This document shows positions 33,461 through 47,336 of a stretch of 64,000 nt of DNA, piece after piece; the first letter of the stretch is position 1; each line of letters starts with the position of its first letter. The DNA is from Mytilus galloprovincialis (Eukaryota; Mollusca; Bivalvia; Mytilida; Mytilidae), in assembly GCF_965363235.1 (NCBI RefSeq), contig NC_134845.1:27716524-27780523 (forward strand). The letters run 5' to 3'. The notes beneath the pieces are model-generated. The model did not search any database. It was not told where the DNA came from and was given only the letters and a program-made list of their open reading frames with translations. The translations under genes were made by a program, and so were the position numbers.

Positions 33461-36400
33461 TAGTTCAATAATTTCTATCAATTCTCCATCAGTTAAATAA
33501 ATCATTGGTTGAGAATCATATCTTATTATCAAGTCTAAGACAGTTTTGTGCACAGACCTTACAAACTTACCAATCATGTGCATAAAAAAACAAAATTTTT
33601 ATTTAAACTATAAAAATAGATAGTTTAAATAAAAATTATCTATGTTAAGTTTTCTCATCAATGACAAGAGTATCACGCTACCGTAAACCTGGTGTTCCCA
33701 CTATCTTGAGACAGTACAAAATTTATTACTCTCCATGCAGTCATGCAACAGAACTGATATTATTCTGGCAGAGAAAAACAAGAGTGAACATGCTGAAATG
33801 TCTCGCCTTCTTTACTTATCATTGATATTATGTTGATACTAAAATATAAAGCGATTAAGAAGTTAGCTAACGCTGCCTCCACCGCTGCTGCCATATCACT
33901 ATCCCTTTGTCGAGCTCTCTGCTACATAATTTGCAGGCTCTACAAAATTCAATTACAAATATCCCCCCTAACATTATTTTTACGCTTTCAAAGTTACATT
34001 GAAATTTTGAGGTGGCCTATCATTTGATTTTGAAAGTCATGTTCCTCTTTGGTAAATATTCAATGGTTATTTTTTCTAACCACATTAGAAATTTAACTTG
34101 TTAGTTATGTCAAGTATTTTGAGTCTTTTTTATTTTACAATGTTCACAATCAAATATCAACTGATCTCCTTTAAATAGACAGCCATATGTGTAAAACTAT
34201 GAATGGAATTACAGCTACTGTGAAATATCCTAGGTAAGTAAAATATGACCAAATGATAACATTCTATATATGAATGAAAGCTCAATCATTTTACTGATAT
34301 TGGTGGAACTAGGCCAGACACTGAAGATAAACAATAAAGAATGCTTTAATAATTGACAACTAATAAGGGATGAGCATTTCCGATAATTATACATGGTCCG
34401 CCTGGATATGTTTGACTCAGAGAATACGTTTTTTCCCCTCAAAAGCCAGTTCAAATCAGAGCAGTTTATGTACAGCTAGACATATAAATATATACATTGC
34501 AAAATTTAACACCATGCAACAAACTGAAAATTCCTTTAAAAAGTCACACAAGAAAAATAAATTATTTTATTTATATATCTCAACTAAGATTTACTTCATT
34601 TATTAGATTACATAAAAATATGAATTTGCAATAATTCTCCTCATGAACTCCTAGGTTTCTTATCAATGCTTCACCCCCCCCCCCCCCCTCAATAATACAA
34701 ATCAACTGTCTTGGTGTATTTTTTAAAGCCAGTCATACCTATAAATTTAAATTTACAAAATATATTATCGCATCTGTCACCGACTTGTCTGTTTAGATAG
34801 TATTTCATTTGCATCTATTTATTTCTTATCAACATCTTATCAAATATAATCAGGACTTGTGAATGTCAGTTTGCTACCAGTTTCCTTACACATATTTATT
34901 GTATTATTAATAATGCATTAGATATAAGTAGTTTCATTTCTTTTTCAGTGGCACACATTAAATTCTAATGCTTCTAATTTTGAGACTGTTTTATCACCTG
35001 AATGTTGAATGTGTAGTAAATGAAAAAATAAAATAAAATAAAACTCTGAATCCTTCACATAATATTTAAGCATGGTCCTGTCTGAAATTTAAAAAAAATT
35101 GCATGGTGTTTTATAAGGCCACTACAAACAAAGAAACTTTAAAAACTGTATTCAGAAATAGTTTAAGCATTAAATAATAATACAGCTTTCCCATACACTA
35201 CTATAAGCCTAGCTGGTTTGTCCTTGTGTTTAATTCCAATAAAACAGTAGACAAACAAACATTGTGCAAGAGGTTGTAATGAAATATGCCATTTGCAACC
35301 ATGTAAATTGGCCGTTTCAAATCTAAAGTATCATGGGTAATTTCATTGTTCGTACACCAAAATGAAAATAACGTCACAGCATTGGTTAAATTTCCATTGT
35401 TTATGAAATTTTTAACCAATCAGGATGTTTTGGTGTACACTTTTGAAAATATTACCCAGGATGCATTTGATTCTGAAACAGCGAATTGAAATAGAAATCA
35501 ATTTAGAGCAGCATTACTAGAAAACATACTGACAAGGGACTTTCATACACTGTTTATCCTTATGGAGGCATTCAGTTGTGAATTAAGGGTTAAGGGTTAG
35601 GACAGGCATAAGTGATAATCTTACACAATTTGGCTATTTTAAATCCAAAAAGGGACATAACTCTGAAACGTGAAACATCATAAGTACAACATTTACCAAA
35701 TTTCAAAAGGTTTGGCAGAGGCTTAATGAAGATACTGTCTGGAAGTCAAACATTTTTCTTTATATTTTCAGTTGTGTAAGGTGCTGAACTCAGAAAAGAC
35801 AAACACGAACTGGTGTCTATCAATATTCCAATTTTAGATAGTTTAGTAGAGACTTTAAAGTTATATGTTTGAATATATCTGATAAACTAGCAAGTGCACA
35901 CACAACAGAAACAAAAGAAATCGAATAAAAGGAAAAAAAGGAGTTTATTTTTTAGTGGTAGTAAAAATCACTCCCTACCAAAAAAAAAGCTTGAACTTAA
36001 ACCACTTAAGCGTAATATCTGGGTTAATATTTCTTCCATTAATTTCAATTTTGCTATAAATTAGTGACGTTTAAAATGATTCAAATTTTTACCCTTCCAC
36101 TCCTTCATCAGGAAATGAGTAGTTATTATCAAATTTTCTCTTTGTATCAATTATCATCATGACTATAAGCTGCCTTAAAACAGTACTTAATATTATATAA
36201 TTAGAACAGGAAATCGGTAGTTATTTAAGCTATTAATGTATACAATTTTCCTCTAGTCATGTAAATCATAAGGGGACTTGAAATAAACACGACTTTTCAT
36301 TTCTGGTTGACATTCATAAAACATTCATGTATCAATATATAGACACAAATTGAAAGAGGATAAATTACTGCTACATATATTTAAAATATCAGTTTTCAAA

Positions 36401-36695
36401 TTACTTTTAAAAACACTGACATTATTGATTTATTTTTACCATAATCTTCATCAATAGCAATTACTAGATAGATTATCAGGATTAACCTCAATCTTTTGTT
36501 GTTGTTCACAAAAACATTTAACATCCAGATAATGATTGAATAAAATGTCTTTAATCAAGCTTATTCTGTATGCAGGTGCAGTGCTTCAAGTTTTTCTCAA
36601 CTTTTTTTCTATCAAGAATGAGAATCAGAACCTTTAATCAAAGTTGACATATCCTTTTCCTCCTCAGCAATACTGATAAGTATTGATGCTGACTG
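33461..36695. other. AT-rich sequence with small structural features
   Basis: A 15-C run lies at 34674-34688. A short palindrome (tttttatttaaacta / tagtttaaataaaaa) lies at about 33597-33638. A fragment resembling the mollusc aaagggacataactctgaa family lies at about 35648-35750. A foldback element is listed separately. No gene seen. Confidence 0.5.
35311..35484. mobile_element. Diverged foldback (inverted-repeat) element
   Basis: The left arm (gccgtttcaaatctaaagta, tgggtaatttcattg, tacaccaaaatg, cattggttaaa) pairs in order with the reverse complement of the right arm (gctgtttcagaatcaaatgc, tgggtaatattttc, tacaccaaaaca, gattggttaaa). The arms are each about 80 bp with a short AT-rich centre. 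The frame at 35201-35419 is a by-product. Confidence 0.65.
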
Positions 36696-36699
36696 CATG

Positions 36700-36860
36700 C
36701 ATGTTAGTGGCAGATCCAGAAATTTTGATAAGACCCACTGACTGCCTAACAGGGGGGCCTAGTCAATTGTCATGCTTCACTGAATTCCTATATAAACCAC
36801 AGAAAAATTCCCACAAAAATAGGGGGCAGGCATCCTGGCCCCCTCTAAATTCGAGTTTGT
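36700..36860. repeat. agtggcagatccag-type repeat fragment
   Basis: It begins agtggcagatccagaaattt and carries G/C runs (ggggggcctagtc, agggggcaggcatcctggcc). Related pieces are at about 40205-40340, 43380-43540, 46150-46200 and 53895-54062, the last with both ends. Confidence 0.55.
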
Positions 36861-37144
36861 GTGTAATTCTGTAAAAACACAATAATTGATTCTTTACAAT
36901 TCCAAAACACCACATATGTATGGCCTTCTTTACAGACTTTTGGTCCATTTTAGGTTGATGTCAATAATTAAAAGTCTCTGTAGAATTCACTTACCGGTAC
37001 ATCTTTTCTAGGCTACATTATAAGACCTTTTAGCGAACATCATATAATTTATAAATGAAGTGTTTGTGGGTATATACATGAATGACACGATAACCAATCC
37101 AGACCACAACTAACAATAAAATCATCTAGAGGGGTCAAGAATAC

Positions 37145-37900
37145 ATATATTCTTGAAGGCTGTAAGATAATCCATTGAAGCCATTTTTCTCAAAATAATG
37201 TTTCCATAACCTTTAAACTTTTATAGATAGTCTTCTCATTGGCAAATTATACCACATGTCCTTATTTTTCTTCTTACAGATTCATACTAGAAATCATAAT
37301 ATCATAGCAATTATGCTTTCCAAAATTATATAATTACTTTAACACATTGCACCAATATTTGTGAATTAAAAAAGGAAACTGTTCGGTTGCTTTGATTTTG
37401 TGATGTTTAGATACTGCATGCAACACATCAAAAGAATATAACATGGTTTGGAATATCAGTTAAAACTTTTTAATTCCAGATTTCTCAGCCAAATACATAG
37501 TTTTAAAAAAATCAAATTTATTATGTAGTAAATAATTACTAAGCTATTAACGGCTTTTCTACTATTACTCTTTCTTTTGACAAGCCATACTTAAATGGGT
37601 GTTGTTTACTTAATGTCCAGTGGCAATTATTACATGCATATTGAGGACAAGAAACAATCTACAGTTAATACAATATGTAGTTACAGCTGTGTGGGGTCAC
37701 AGGGATAAAAGAGAGAAAATAGAACTACCTTATAATGGAAATCAATGGGCTGTAGGATAGGGACATACATATATGGATCAATTAAAGAGTTGTTGCAAGG
37801 GTTATTTTACATGGAGATTAATTGATTAATGGATTGGTGTTTAATGCTATTTACAGCACTATTAGCTACTCTGTGGCAGTCAGTTTTACATGCATAGGTT
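37145..37900. repeat. Repeat fragments in AT-rich sequence
   Basis: About 37195-37265 carries a ttctcattggcaaattatac piece of the common family. About 37820-37900 (ggattggtgtttaatgctat, actctgtggcagtcagtttt) is a diverged SINE tail like that at 40865-40930. Confidence 0.5.
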
Positions 37901-40200
37901 GTTATAAAAAGTCAGTATACATGTATCTTCATTATGCTATGATAAGGAGCTCTCATTATCAAGTCTTGTATCAAAGCTAAAGTTAAAAGTGGTATTAATC
38001 AAATTTGTACGATTTGAAATTCTTTGGAAGTCAATAATAATGAGTTTCTTTCTGTTTAAGTTTGCTTTTATTTACAGTAACAATTGAGATTATTCTAATC
38101 TGTATTATATACTTCAACATAAATCATTTTTTTTCCCCTTTAAATATATCTAGATCTGTTGTGATCATACCACACTCTACTTTCAGATTTGTTTATTCAC
38201 AGTTAATATCAAACGTCATGCGACCATACAAAACACTTATACATGTACATATTATTTTCTTTTTATTGAAAATATATAGTTTTTTAACTTTTCATCACTA
38301 AAAAGCTTTTATAATAAGCTAGCAAGAATAGTTTCTACTTTCAAGGGATTTATTCATATTGGTGAAGTATGATCCAATCCATGAATTGTATTTTATCCCA
38401 TTTTTTTTTCTGGGGTCTCTAGATATTGTTAGGTAGCTGCCTTATTAAAAAATATATACTACAGATCTCCTTTGACTAATTGTATTTTGTAATTCCATGT
38501 CCATCATTTGATGAAAACCTTCAACATTCCTAAATCAACACAATAAACAGCTGAAAAATGATTAGCAATATGAGGCAACACATTTGAAGTGTGTACAAAT
38601 TGTTGTCCTTGGGAGTACAGCAGACTCTCTTATGTAACAAATCAATACCATCCCCACAACTCAATGAGTCATCATTAACAACTGTTCTTCAATCAAGACA
38701 TGAGAGCCGAACACACTATAAGGATTTTTTCCACTGACATCAAAATCTATTAAGAGACGCTTTATCAGAAAATAACTGATGATATTTTATGGTGCTTTGT
38801 AAAATTTTAAGATCGTTTGTTATGCAAAGATAACACAGAAAAGTAACAAAGACTATCGAAAACATTCTAAAAAGTTATCCTCTAATTGGTTTTTATCCTG
38901 ATTACATGTACATGAAGTTTGTTCCAACATCTATCATTGGAATGCAGTGATGCTTCTAATTTTTCAGAGCAATAAACTTATATATATTATATAATGTAAT
39001 TAATGTTTACTTGGTGGTTTCCAATAGAAACAGAAAAAATTTCAGACTTAGACGTCTGTATGGTAGAAATATACCCAAAACAAAGAAAAAGTTCCCAAAT
39101 ACTTGCACATTAATATTTAATACAATGATTGATTATAATAATAATCTAAAAGTATATTTTTTAAGCAATTTAAGAACTTGTCTTTATTTTGTTTAATTTA
39201 TGCTTAAAATTCTTTTTTTGTTGTTGTGAATTTATCCTTATCTTTTAAAAGTGCTATGCATTTCAATTTTCAGTTAATACATTTGTACCAGTATATATAT
39301 ATTAAAATCCATAATTCTTATATTCATAAATTATATTATAATAAGCTTACTGTACAAAACTAATAGATATTAAATTGATGTACTTGCACTAGATTAATTA
39401 ACATAAAATCACTAACCTTTTAGCTAAAAATCCTATCAAATACACAGCCTTAATACATAAACGATACAATCACTTTCTACTTCCAAACAAACAAACAAAA
39501 AACAATCTATAGAAAATACAAGTTATCTGTTGATATTCTTTGTGTGTTTAGGCACTAGCAGACAAAATTCCCATCAAACACATAATGATTAATACACACA
39601 AAATTCTATGTTGTTCAACTCAAAAATCATGCTGTGTAAATTTTAATAACTTTCCCAGCTTCAACAGACATCCTCCATATAAAAATGTACTTATACAAAT
39701 GAAAAACATCTGTTACTCAAAGTTTTTAATGAGTGAATATTAAAATTATGTGTGATAATACACGACAAATGTAATTGATGTATACATTAGCTACTACAGT
39801 TTCTGAAACATTTAAAACATGTGATTTTAAATTTAACATGACAATCTTTATCCTCTTTATAAGAAATATCAAGAGGCCTACATCATGTCATAATGAAATT
39901 GATTAGTGGTAGTATATACTACAACTTATTGCTTACAATAACTTATCACTTCAAGATGCACGATTTGTTGAAAGTTTGTCACCAACTTTTGATATTTTTT
40001 ACCTGAGAAAATAATATAGAAATTCACATATTGTAAAGGATGCTTGTGAAATTGTTACAATTTTGATTGTCAATTAATCTTGTGTACTCATTCAATCAAA
40101 GTGCGTCAAACTATGAAAATAATAAGGGATAGCAGACATCACAAGTGTATAATTTTTCTCTTAATCAATTTTAAGTGATTAAGCATCAGGCTATAACTTA
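37901..40200. other. AT-rich sequence, no gene seen
   Basis: The open frames at 38062-38301 and 39011-39196 lack domains. No repeat family recognised. Confidence 0.5.
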
Positions 40201-40204
40201 ATCA

Positions 40205-40450
40205 GTGGTGGATCCAGGGGAGGGTTTCAGGGTTATAACGCCCCCTCTTTTTTTTATTACAATTAATGCATTTGAATGGTCTGGGCATACAGATGAACAC
40301 CCCTCCACCCTTTTTGAAAATTGCTGGATCCCTCCTGTTAATAAATCTTCTCGATGTGTTTCAGAGACAAAAGTTTCACATGTGGATCAGGATCTGCTAA
40401 CCCTTCAAGAGCATCTGAGATCACCTATCCCCTATTCTTATTTCAGCCTT
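40205..40450. repeat. Composite repeat fragment
   Basis: The first part (ggtggatccaggggagggtt) belongs to the gtggatccag family. The last part (cacatgtggatcaggatctg, gagcatctgagatcacc) matches the tail after the reverse-transcriptase pseudogene at 49290-49340. The open frame through it is not a gene. Confidence 0.6.
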
Positions 40451-40864
40451 TAAAGAGTTCCTTAGTGCTCAGTTTCTTCTAGTGAACAATGAACTTTGTC
40501 ATTTCATACTGTTAACCTGAGACTCTTTAGGAATAGTTTAATACTTGATTCATTAGAAAAGATGATTTTAAACTGCAACTTGGAGAAACATATAAGCAAA
40601 CTTAATTTACTAGTATGGTGAATGAACAAAGAATTTTAAAAATAATCCATAACAACAAATTGTACCAAGTCATCAATGAGCAATAAACCTCAGCATAATT
40701 TTTCTTGAGCTTTCAACATAGAAACAAAATCTAAGTGACTTCCCGTTTTGAAGATGACAGCTGGATTACATATGTTGCAAATGTAATACATGTAGTCGAA
40801 AGATCAATATTTACATGTACAAATGCAAGAAGAATTGATAATTTACATTTATTAAAGAAATTTA

Positions 40865-41135
40865 TAAGATTGATTGATTTTTTGGTGTTTTTAACACTGC
40901 ATTTAGGCTATTTCATGGTGGCCAGTTTTTATTAGTGGAGGAAGCTGGAGTGCCCAGAGAAAACCACCAACCTTTGATAGGAAAACTGACAATCCTAGTC
41001 GATTATGATTAAAGTGGAGTCAGAGTGCACATGCACAAGAGGGGATTGAACTCACAACCTCAGTGTTGCCTGGCTAGTGATTTCAGTAGTACAGTAGTAA
41101 CTACTTAGACCACTCTGTCACCAAGGCCCCAGAAA
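40865..41135 (-). mobile_element. tRNA-derived SINE, second family
   Basis: On the minus strand it starts ggggccttggtgacagagtg, with an A-box-like region AGTGGTCTAAGTAG at about 41114-41101 and a B-box-like GTTCAATCCC at 41051-41042. It continues into a conserved body with gtggttttctctgggcactc and ctccagcttcctccac. Diverged relatives are at 55865-56160 and 37820-37900. Confidence 0.75.
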
Positions 41136-41139
41136 TTTA

Positions 41140-42120
41140 TAAGACAAATGGTAATTAAATATATGTTCAAAAGCAAGTCACAAACTACTTAAAGACTTAA
41201 AAACTTTTTAGTCTTAAGGCAATTTAAAGCTTGCACTTATGTCTGTTGTTGAAGACTTATATTTACCTAAAATGTCTCTTTGTCTTTGAATTGCATACTC
41301 ATTGAACCCAGACCTATTTTACTCAAATTAGATATACAAAGCTATTTACTCTGTACAATATGGTTAGGCTCTGTGCTTATCTTATCCATCAATATACAAA
41401 ATACTTTAACATGTAAGTGGTACATACAAATTCCAGCCTGCAGTCTGTTACATGTTAAACAGTAACCTCTTATAATCACACTGCAATGATACTTGCACGA
41501 TTGTGAAATCTATAACCATGTGTTTACCGAAAATAAAACATCATTAAAATGTAATCAGTATCTACATCTACATAATTAGCCTACAGTTACAATGATAGTA
41601 TCACACTTTAGGTTAGACATATCTCTACTATTCTGTCCTTTCCTTTGATCAGTGTGACCTTGAAAGGTTTATGAGGGGATTGAAGGGCATGATAGTGTTG
41701 GGTTCATCCTGTATTATTTATACCATCTATTTAGTAAACAAATGAAAAAATGTCTAGTTCAGTTTAATAGTGGATTTTGGAAGCAAATATTTTTTTAAAT
41801 TCCAAATTTCTTCTATACATTTTGTACTTAATTGTCTTTAAACTTAATAATCAGTTGATGATTAGACTAAAATAACAAAATATTCTAATACAAAATACCA
41901 AAAGTAAAAAACCTCAATGAAACAAAATTAAAAATTACAGAGAAACACCATGGTTACCTAAGAGTTGTGATCCTTATCAAGGACGTATAACTAACATAAC
42001 TAATATACGTCCTTGTCCTTATATTGATTTATAATAGAAGAAACAGATTTTTGTGTCACAAATTTGTTTGTACAATAATCATGTTCAATGAAGGGGAAAT
42101 TAAAATGAAAGAATTAAAAA
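41140..42120. other. AT-rich sequence, no gene seen
   Basis: A short palindrome around ggacgtataactaacataac / taatatacgtccttgtcctt lies at about 41980-42022. No gene recognised. Confidence 0.45.
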
Positions 42121-42129
42121 GAATTTGAG

Positions 42130-42700
42130 TTTATTAATTGCTTCAGTAACCTTGACCTTTGAACTAGTAACCTAAAAATCAATATGCTAAAAATATCTAC
42201 TGAAACCTAACAACCATCTCATACAAGGCTCAAAATCTGCTGTTTGAAAACAAATTTGTATTTCCTGGTCCAAAATTGTTTTCTGCTGATGGTATCCTGA
42301 ACATTGACTTTTGACCTGCTAACCAAACAATCAAAAAGGTCTTGATCTTTCAAAAGTTTATTGTCCAGCTACTTGTAAGTTTGGTGATGGTGTGACATAT
42401 AATGCTAAAGATGTCATCTGGCAGTGAAAACCATGTTTTTGCCCCAAGGGAAGTGTACTAATTACTGATGAGACAATAAACTTTGGCCCAGTGACCTCTT
42501 GATCAATGTTTTTTCCCTCTCATTGGACATTAATAAATCAAGTTGTGAAAAGATGGACATATGGTTTAAAAGATAATCTCTGCCAACCAAAATTGGAATA
42601 AATTTTAATCTTTTAACTGATGTGACCCTAATCTTTATCCTTTTTAATTTAAAATTTACAGGGCATTCCTCATCCTATGGGTCATTTTTAAACCAAGTTT
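42130..42700. repeat. Mollusc-type repeat (ccttgacctttgaactag family)
   Basis: Blocks such as ccttgacctttgaactagta, cattgacttttgacctgcta and gcccagtgacctcttgatca repeat at about 150-200-bp steps, with conserved short phrases on mean distances. It resembles a widespread family in bivalve genomic sequence. Non-coding. Confidence 0.5.
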
Positions 42701-42819
42701 TGTAAAGGTATTTTTTAAGATTCAAAAGATAAATGCTGTCAATGTGCTGACATTGTGACATCATTCACCAGCAGGCTGAGTGTAGAGTTAACTTGGTGAC
42801 ACCCCAACTAATCCAAACC

Positions 42820-43075
42820 TGTGTGAGCACTGAAGAATAAAGACAGCAGTCATTTTACTCTGAGAATTAAGCATTGGAAGGCAGTACTACTGGTACATGT
42901 GTGAATAAACTTGGATTTCATAGTTCAAGCTTTTATTGTGGACAAAGGAGGATAACTGCAATCTTAAATATCACTTTAACAATAAATTCATTGAAACTTC
43001 CATAAGAACCAAAATTGATGCACCATGCACAAATTATGTAATTAATTATCTTGACAAGTGTGTTGATACATATAT
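42820..43075. repeat. Interspersed repeat, uninterrupted copy
   Basis: It shares gtgagcactgaagaataaag, ggacaaaggaggataactgc and gcaccatgcacaaattatgt with 60825-61450, where the same repeat is split by a 458-bp element. Confidence 0.65.
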
Positions 43076-43379
43076 ACACATCATTTTGTTCTTGAATATC
43101 TAAGTATACATGTATGTTTCATTTATAAATTTCTTGAAATGTTTATGGTTTAAAATCCTGATTTGCTTACTTATTCTCAATGCTGGTCTTGAGATAATAC
43201 TTGTTTTATTAAAAATGTGTAACACACAAGACACTAACTGGTACAAGACCAGTGGCATAATTGACATTACATGTATGTTGAAGTTTGAATGGACTAAATA
43301 ACCAGACTGAAGTGAAGGGTATCAAAGTATTGCAACGACTTCCAGAAATTGATATATCTTGAACAGAGGCAGATTGAAG

Positions 43380-43540
43380 GGTTACCGTTAGAGTGGGTGT
43401 ATGGCCCCCCTTTTGTGGTAAAAATTTGGGTGATTATATAGGGAATCACTGGAGCATGACTGGACCAGGCCCCATATTCTGCAGTCAGTGCTGTTGGACC
43501 CCCACTTATAAAAAATTCTAGATTCGCCACTGTTTACTAC
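43380..43540. repeat. tatatagggaatcactgga-type repeat
   Basis: It is nearly the same as 53935-54062 (tatatagggaatcactg, cccccacttat, ccgccactg-like end). It is a truncated copy with the right end at about 43531. Confidence 0.65.
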
Positions 43541-43653
43541 AATTTTACCGAAGTAATTTTTTCAAAATATGTATTTAGACAAATAAAAAGTACATTCTGT
43601 ATTGACCACAGCATAGGAGATTTAACGCTATCCTTTCCTGAAATAATGGTGCA

Positions 43654-43878
43654 GTGATCAAGAATCTTGAACTAAGAAGAAGTTTTACTGAGTTACGTGT
43701 ATTTTCTCATAAGTTACAAATAGAACCAGGTAGATATCAGGATATTACTCAAATTAACAAAATATGTAGTAAATGTTCTTCCAATACTGTCAAAGACAAG
43801 GCTCATTTTTTATTTGATTGCGACAAATTTGAGGGTGATCATGGTGATAGAAATTGTATGTTAGCTAGCAAAATGTAA
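43654..43878 (+). pseudogene. Fragment of a retroelement reverse-transcriptase C-terminus
   Basis: An open stretch of 74 codons contains FSHKLQIEPGRYQDI and a zinc-like motif C-S-K-C ... H-F-L-F-D-C (CSKCSSNTVKDKAHFLFDC). Such an R-x-x-x-H-K-L ... G-R-Y ... I-C-x-x-C ... H-F-L-x-x-C arrangement is typical of the C-terminal tail of non-LTR retrotransposon polyproteins in molluscs. Nothing upstream is open, and it ends soon after, so it is a 5'-truncated relic. Confidence 0.65.
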
Positions 43879-46800
43879 TTCTTAGTTTAATCATACAATC
43901 AGTCAAAACAAAATCATCTAGTTATTTAGTGTAGAAAATGTTAATTTACTCAAAATTATATGTAATTTTATGTACAAACATCTTCCTTAGTGAAGATAAG
44001 ATAAAGGGAATCTAATTGTGTATGTACATTTAACTGGGCATAGAAATATATATTCATCTGAATATCACAAACATACTTTTACTAGCTGATTTAAAAAAAA
44101 AAAGAAGATGTAATTGTTAAGATACATTTTTTATTCATATGTTCTCTTATTTCCTTGAGACATCATCCCCTGGTATCAACTGCATTCAAGTTAACTATGA
44201 TGCTTCCTTGTTTGCTTTTGATACAGGTAGGAACAAGACATTTACACACATTTAACATGCCTATGTTTCATAAGGTATCACTCCCTGGTGTCTGCTGTCT
44301 TTAGGAATCCATAATAGTTTGCTGTTGACATAGGATGAGTCATAGTCATGCTCAACTTTTACTTTTTTTTGGCTAGTTATTATATGTTTAATTGATCCAA
44401 ATTATTGTGTACTATACATATATGGATATCTATTCTTTTTTTGGCTGTTTGTTTGTTATCTATATATCAACCACCATGACCACACTTGCATTAAAATTCA
44501 TTAGATATTTTAAAAATATTATTTTTAGATTCTTTATTTACATATGAATTAAGAACTAAATTGTTGTCCTTAATAAAAAATTTTGGATTATCTCATTGTT
44601 TGTATTGTACAATGTGTTATGAAAATTATTGATGTTGTTATGTTGTTGGAAAAGGGGGGGGGGGGAGTGGTCCTGAAATTGAAATCCCAGGGTCAAAAAC
44701 ATGAAATTCTGTGGTCTTGAATTTAAAGAAATTTAAATCCTGACATCCTGAAATTCGTAAAAAAAAATCCTTAGTTGGAAAGGATCAATCCTGAAATCCT
44801 GAGCTTACAAACACCTGATCTGATGTCCCGAAAAAGATCCTACACAGTCATTCATAGGATAGTGTTCACTAAATTCCTTTATCTAATGGTCAAGGATAGC
44901 ATTGTACAATTTCTTACTTTTATAAGGATCATATACACATAATAAATTTTCTAAAACAGTATGTTGTCTGATGTTCTGTTTTCACCAGTCTCAGCAACCA
45001 CAATTCATGGGAGACAACTATGTAAAATATTTCATGGCGGGAAATTCAAAATATTAAACACACACATACAAATTTTCTATGATCTTCTATCTTTGGAGGA
45101 TACAGAAAATTTGGATGAAAATGTATTCAGGAAGCTACCATTTGATTTTTACAAGAGGGCATGACAGGAGTTTTGAGTTGAAAAAAAGGATAACAATATA
45201 ATATGATGTTAAAAAAAAGTCAGGATAAACCAAGGTTTAGTATTAGCAAGATCTTACTAGACTGTACAAACCCTTGGATAAACTTATAAAAAAGCAGGAC
45301 CGAATAGAGTGAAAAATAAAAAGGCAGAACAGTAATTACATCTTAAAATGATGATTTCTATTTTCAGTGTTTTGCAAGTCTGAATGGGGTCTTAGTTTAA
45401 TCATCAATAAAATTACACGATGGTTGGGCAATTTTGTGTTCGAAATAACACCTGCTTTTATCCTCAGACTCACTGAATATCAAGTCAATATAAAAGATCA
45501 AAACACAAAAAATTTAGTCATCCAATTAATCTGTTTTGTACGGGAATCAAGGATTTGTATAGTCTAGTAAACAAATCCTTGGGGAAATGAATCCGAAATA
45601 GTATAAAATTATCTAGTGATCTTGAGGAAGCTTTTGTTCAAGTTTCGTGAAAAATTCCATGAAAATTTAAAAAAAAATAGTCATTGATGCATAACAAACT
45701 TTAACCTCACCCTGAGACCCAAATTGAAGAAAAACGACGACGAAGTGTGTACATTCCGGGCGTCGTCGTTTAAGATTGTTAAGTTTCGCCTTCTGACAAA
45801 AAAGATGAAAAGAATATTTCAACCAATTACATAACAAGTACATATATCATTTGATTTTGTGGAACACCAACCCATTCTAAATCCAAGTCCAAGAAATATG
45901 GTACTCAAAAAAGGTAGGGACTTTTTTCTCAATTAGTGTCCATGACGTCTACGGTCATGTAACCATCCACAACACCTGAAGTTTAATATAAGATAAGGCT
46001 CGGATAAAGTTAAAATAAAGTATAAAACAAATGCTATGGACAAAATGTCTTAGTTCTAACTGTGTAATAATCCGAGTACTGCACAGCTACGATATGCATT
46101 ATGTATGTACTTCCGGTATACTCCACAGTTCAAATATACTTTTATCTTTAGTGGCGGATTCAGGATTTTTTAAAGGGGACAAAGTGCACCCTCCCCCTGA
46201 ATTCATCACCGACCTTTCTTTAAATACGACATACATGTAGTTGAACTTTGTACAAACTTCGTAGTTTCAAAATATGAAAAAGAGTGTGTTTCTCATTCCT
46301 TAAACCGGGAACATTTTATGATAAAGTCTTGTTTGTATACAATATAGATTTAATTCAATGTAAAACAGATTACTATAAGTTTTATATTTACTAGCTGCAA
46401 AAGAAAAGATATTTAGAATATTTCTCAAAAATCAGATTTGAATTAGTTTTGTGCTCAATTCAATTTATTAAGTTTTTAAATAAGTATTACTTTAAATGAA
46501 GCCAGTCGTTTAAAAAGGAACGTTTGCATGGTACATTATTATCCGTCTATCTGTACTATGAATGTACGCCGAAAACAATTTGGACATTAAACCAAAAACG
46601 GTTTACCAATTTTATTGAAACTTTGGTTTACTTGTGGGCAGTTGTGGATCACATGAGAAATGTTAATCGCAAAGATCCTGAAATATATCCTTATGGTGCT
46701 CAATTAATATTAAGGATATTCTGATATATAGAAAAACTAGACAAATTATTGGTCACGGAGGTCGTAAAAGGATATAATGACAATTGAAATATGGAGGTTC

Positions 46801-46950
46801 TTAAATATTCGAGAATCATATCCAAAATCTAGGAGTATGATCCGTTATGGAGTTCATGATTTATTGATATCTGGCGCGGATTCCGTTTTAAGATGGTCAA
46901 GAAATATTTCAGGAGTTCCTTAACACCGTGATAATTTTGAAAAAATCTCA
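43879..46950. repeat. AT-rich sequence with several repeat fragments
   Basis: About 44654-44850 has a 13-G-rich run followed by repeated tcctgaaat-type phrases. About 45630-45790 ends in a palindrome of aaaacgacgacg with cgtcgtcgttt. About 46148-46205 is a gtggcggattcagg fragment. Open frames at 44961-45164, 45367-45567 and 46524-46724 could be retroelement debris but show no motif that I can name. Confidence 0.45.
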
Positions 46951-46964
46951 TACTTTCACTTCAG

Positions 46965-47275
46965 TTAATAACAAATTGTTGACTAAGTTTGTACTATCTA
47001 TCCCATCGAACTTACCAGCTAAGTCTGATTCGTATCTTGACTTACATCTTGCAATTGACAATGACGGGCTGTTAAGAATTTATACAACAAACTGAGATAT
47101 TATTTCATCTTTTCAATAGTCAACATTACATTCCTATGAAGCAACATTCCAGCAGTACCTCCCAGTTGATATTATATAACAACAGTGACTGACGCTGTAT
47201 AAGGAATATACATCTTGCGTTTCCTATCATGATTTCCTTGATATATGTTTTGCATATATAAAGGAAACTTTTGAA
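46965..47275 (+). pseudogene. 3' fragment of a Penelope-like/GIY-YIG-type reverse-transcriptase gene (first copy)
   Basis: In shifting frames it encodes SDSYLDLHLAIDNDG followed by pieces equivalent to 48825-49045 of the longer copy, including the cctatcatgatttccttgat motif. Stops and small indels are frequent. It lies just upstream of a longer copy in the same orientation. Confidence 0.65.
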
Positions 47276-47336
47276 CAAATGATTCATTATAAATTTAAAT
47301 TCAGGTGTTTCACATCATTTTTTCCAGTAATATTCT

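Noticed and set aside
43110..43301. 63-codon hydrophobic frame as a small membrane protein
   Set aside because: AT-rich sequence easily gives Leu/Ile/Phe-rich chance frames; no homology or start context.
44961..45164. Frame with CKIFHGGKFKILNTHIQ as a possible gene
   Set aside because: No recognisable motif and surrounded by repeat debris; kept only as possible retroelement remains.
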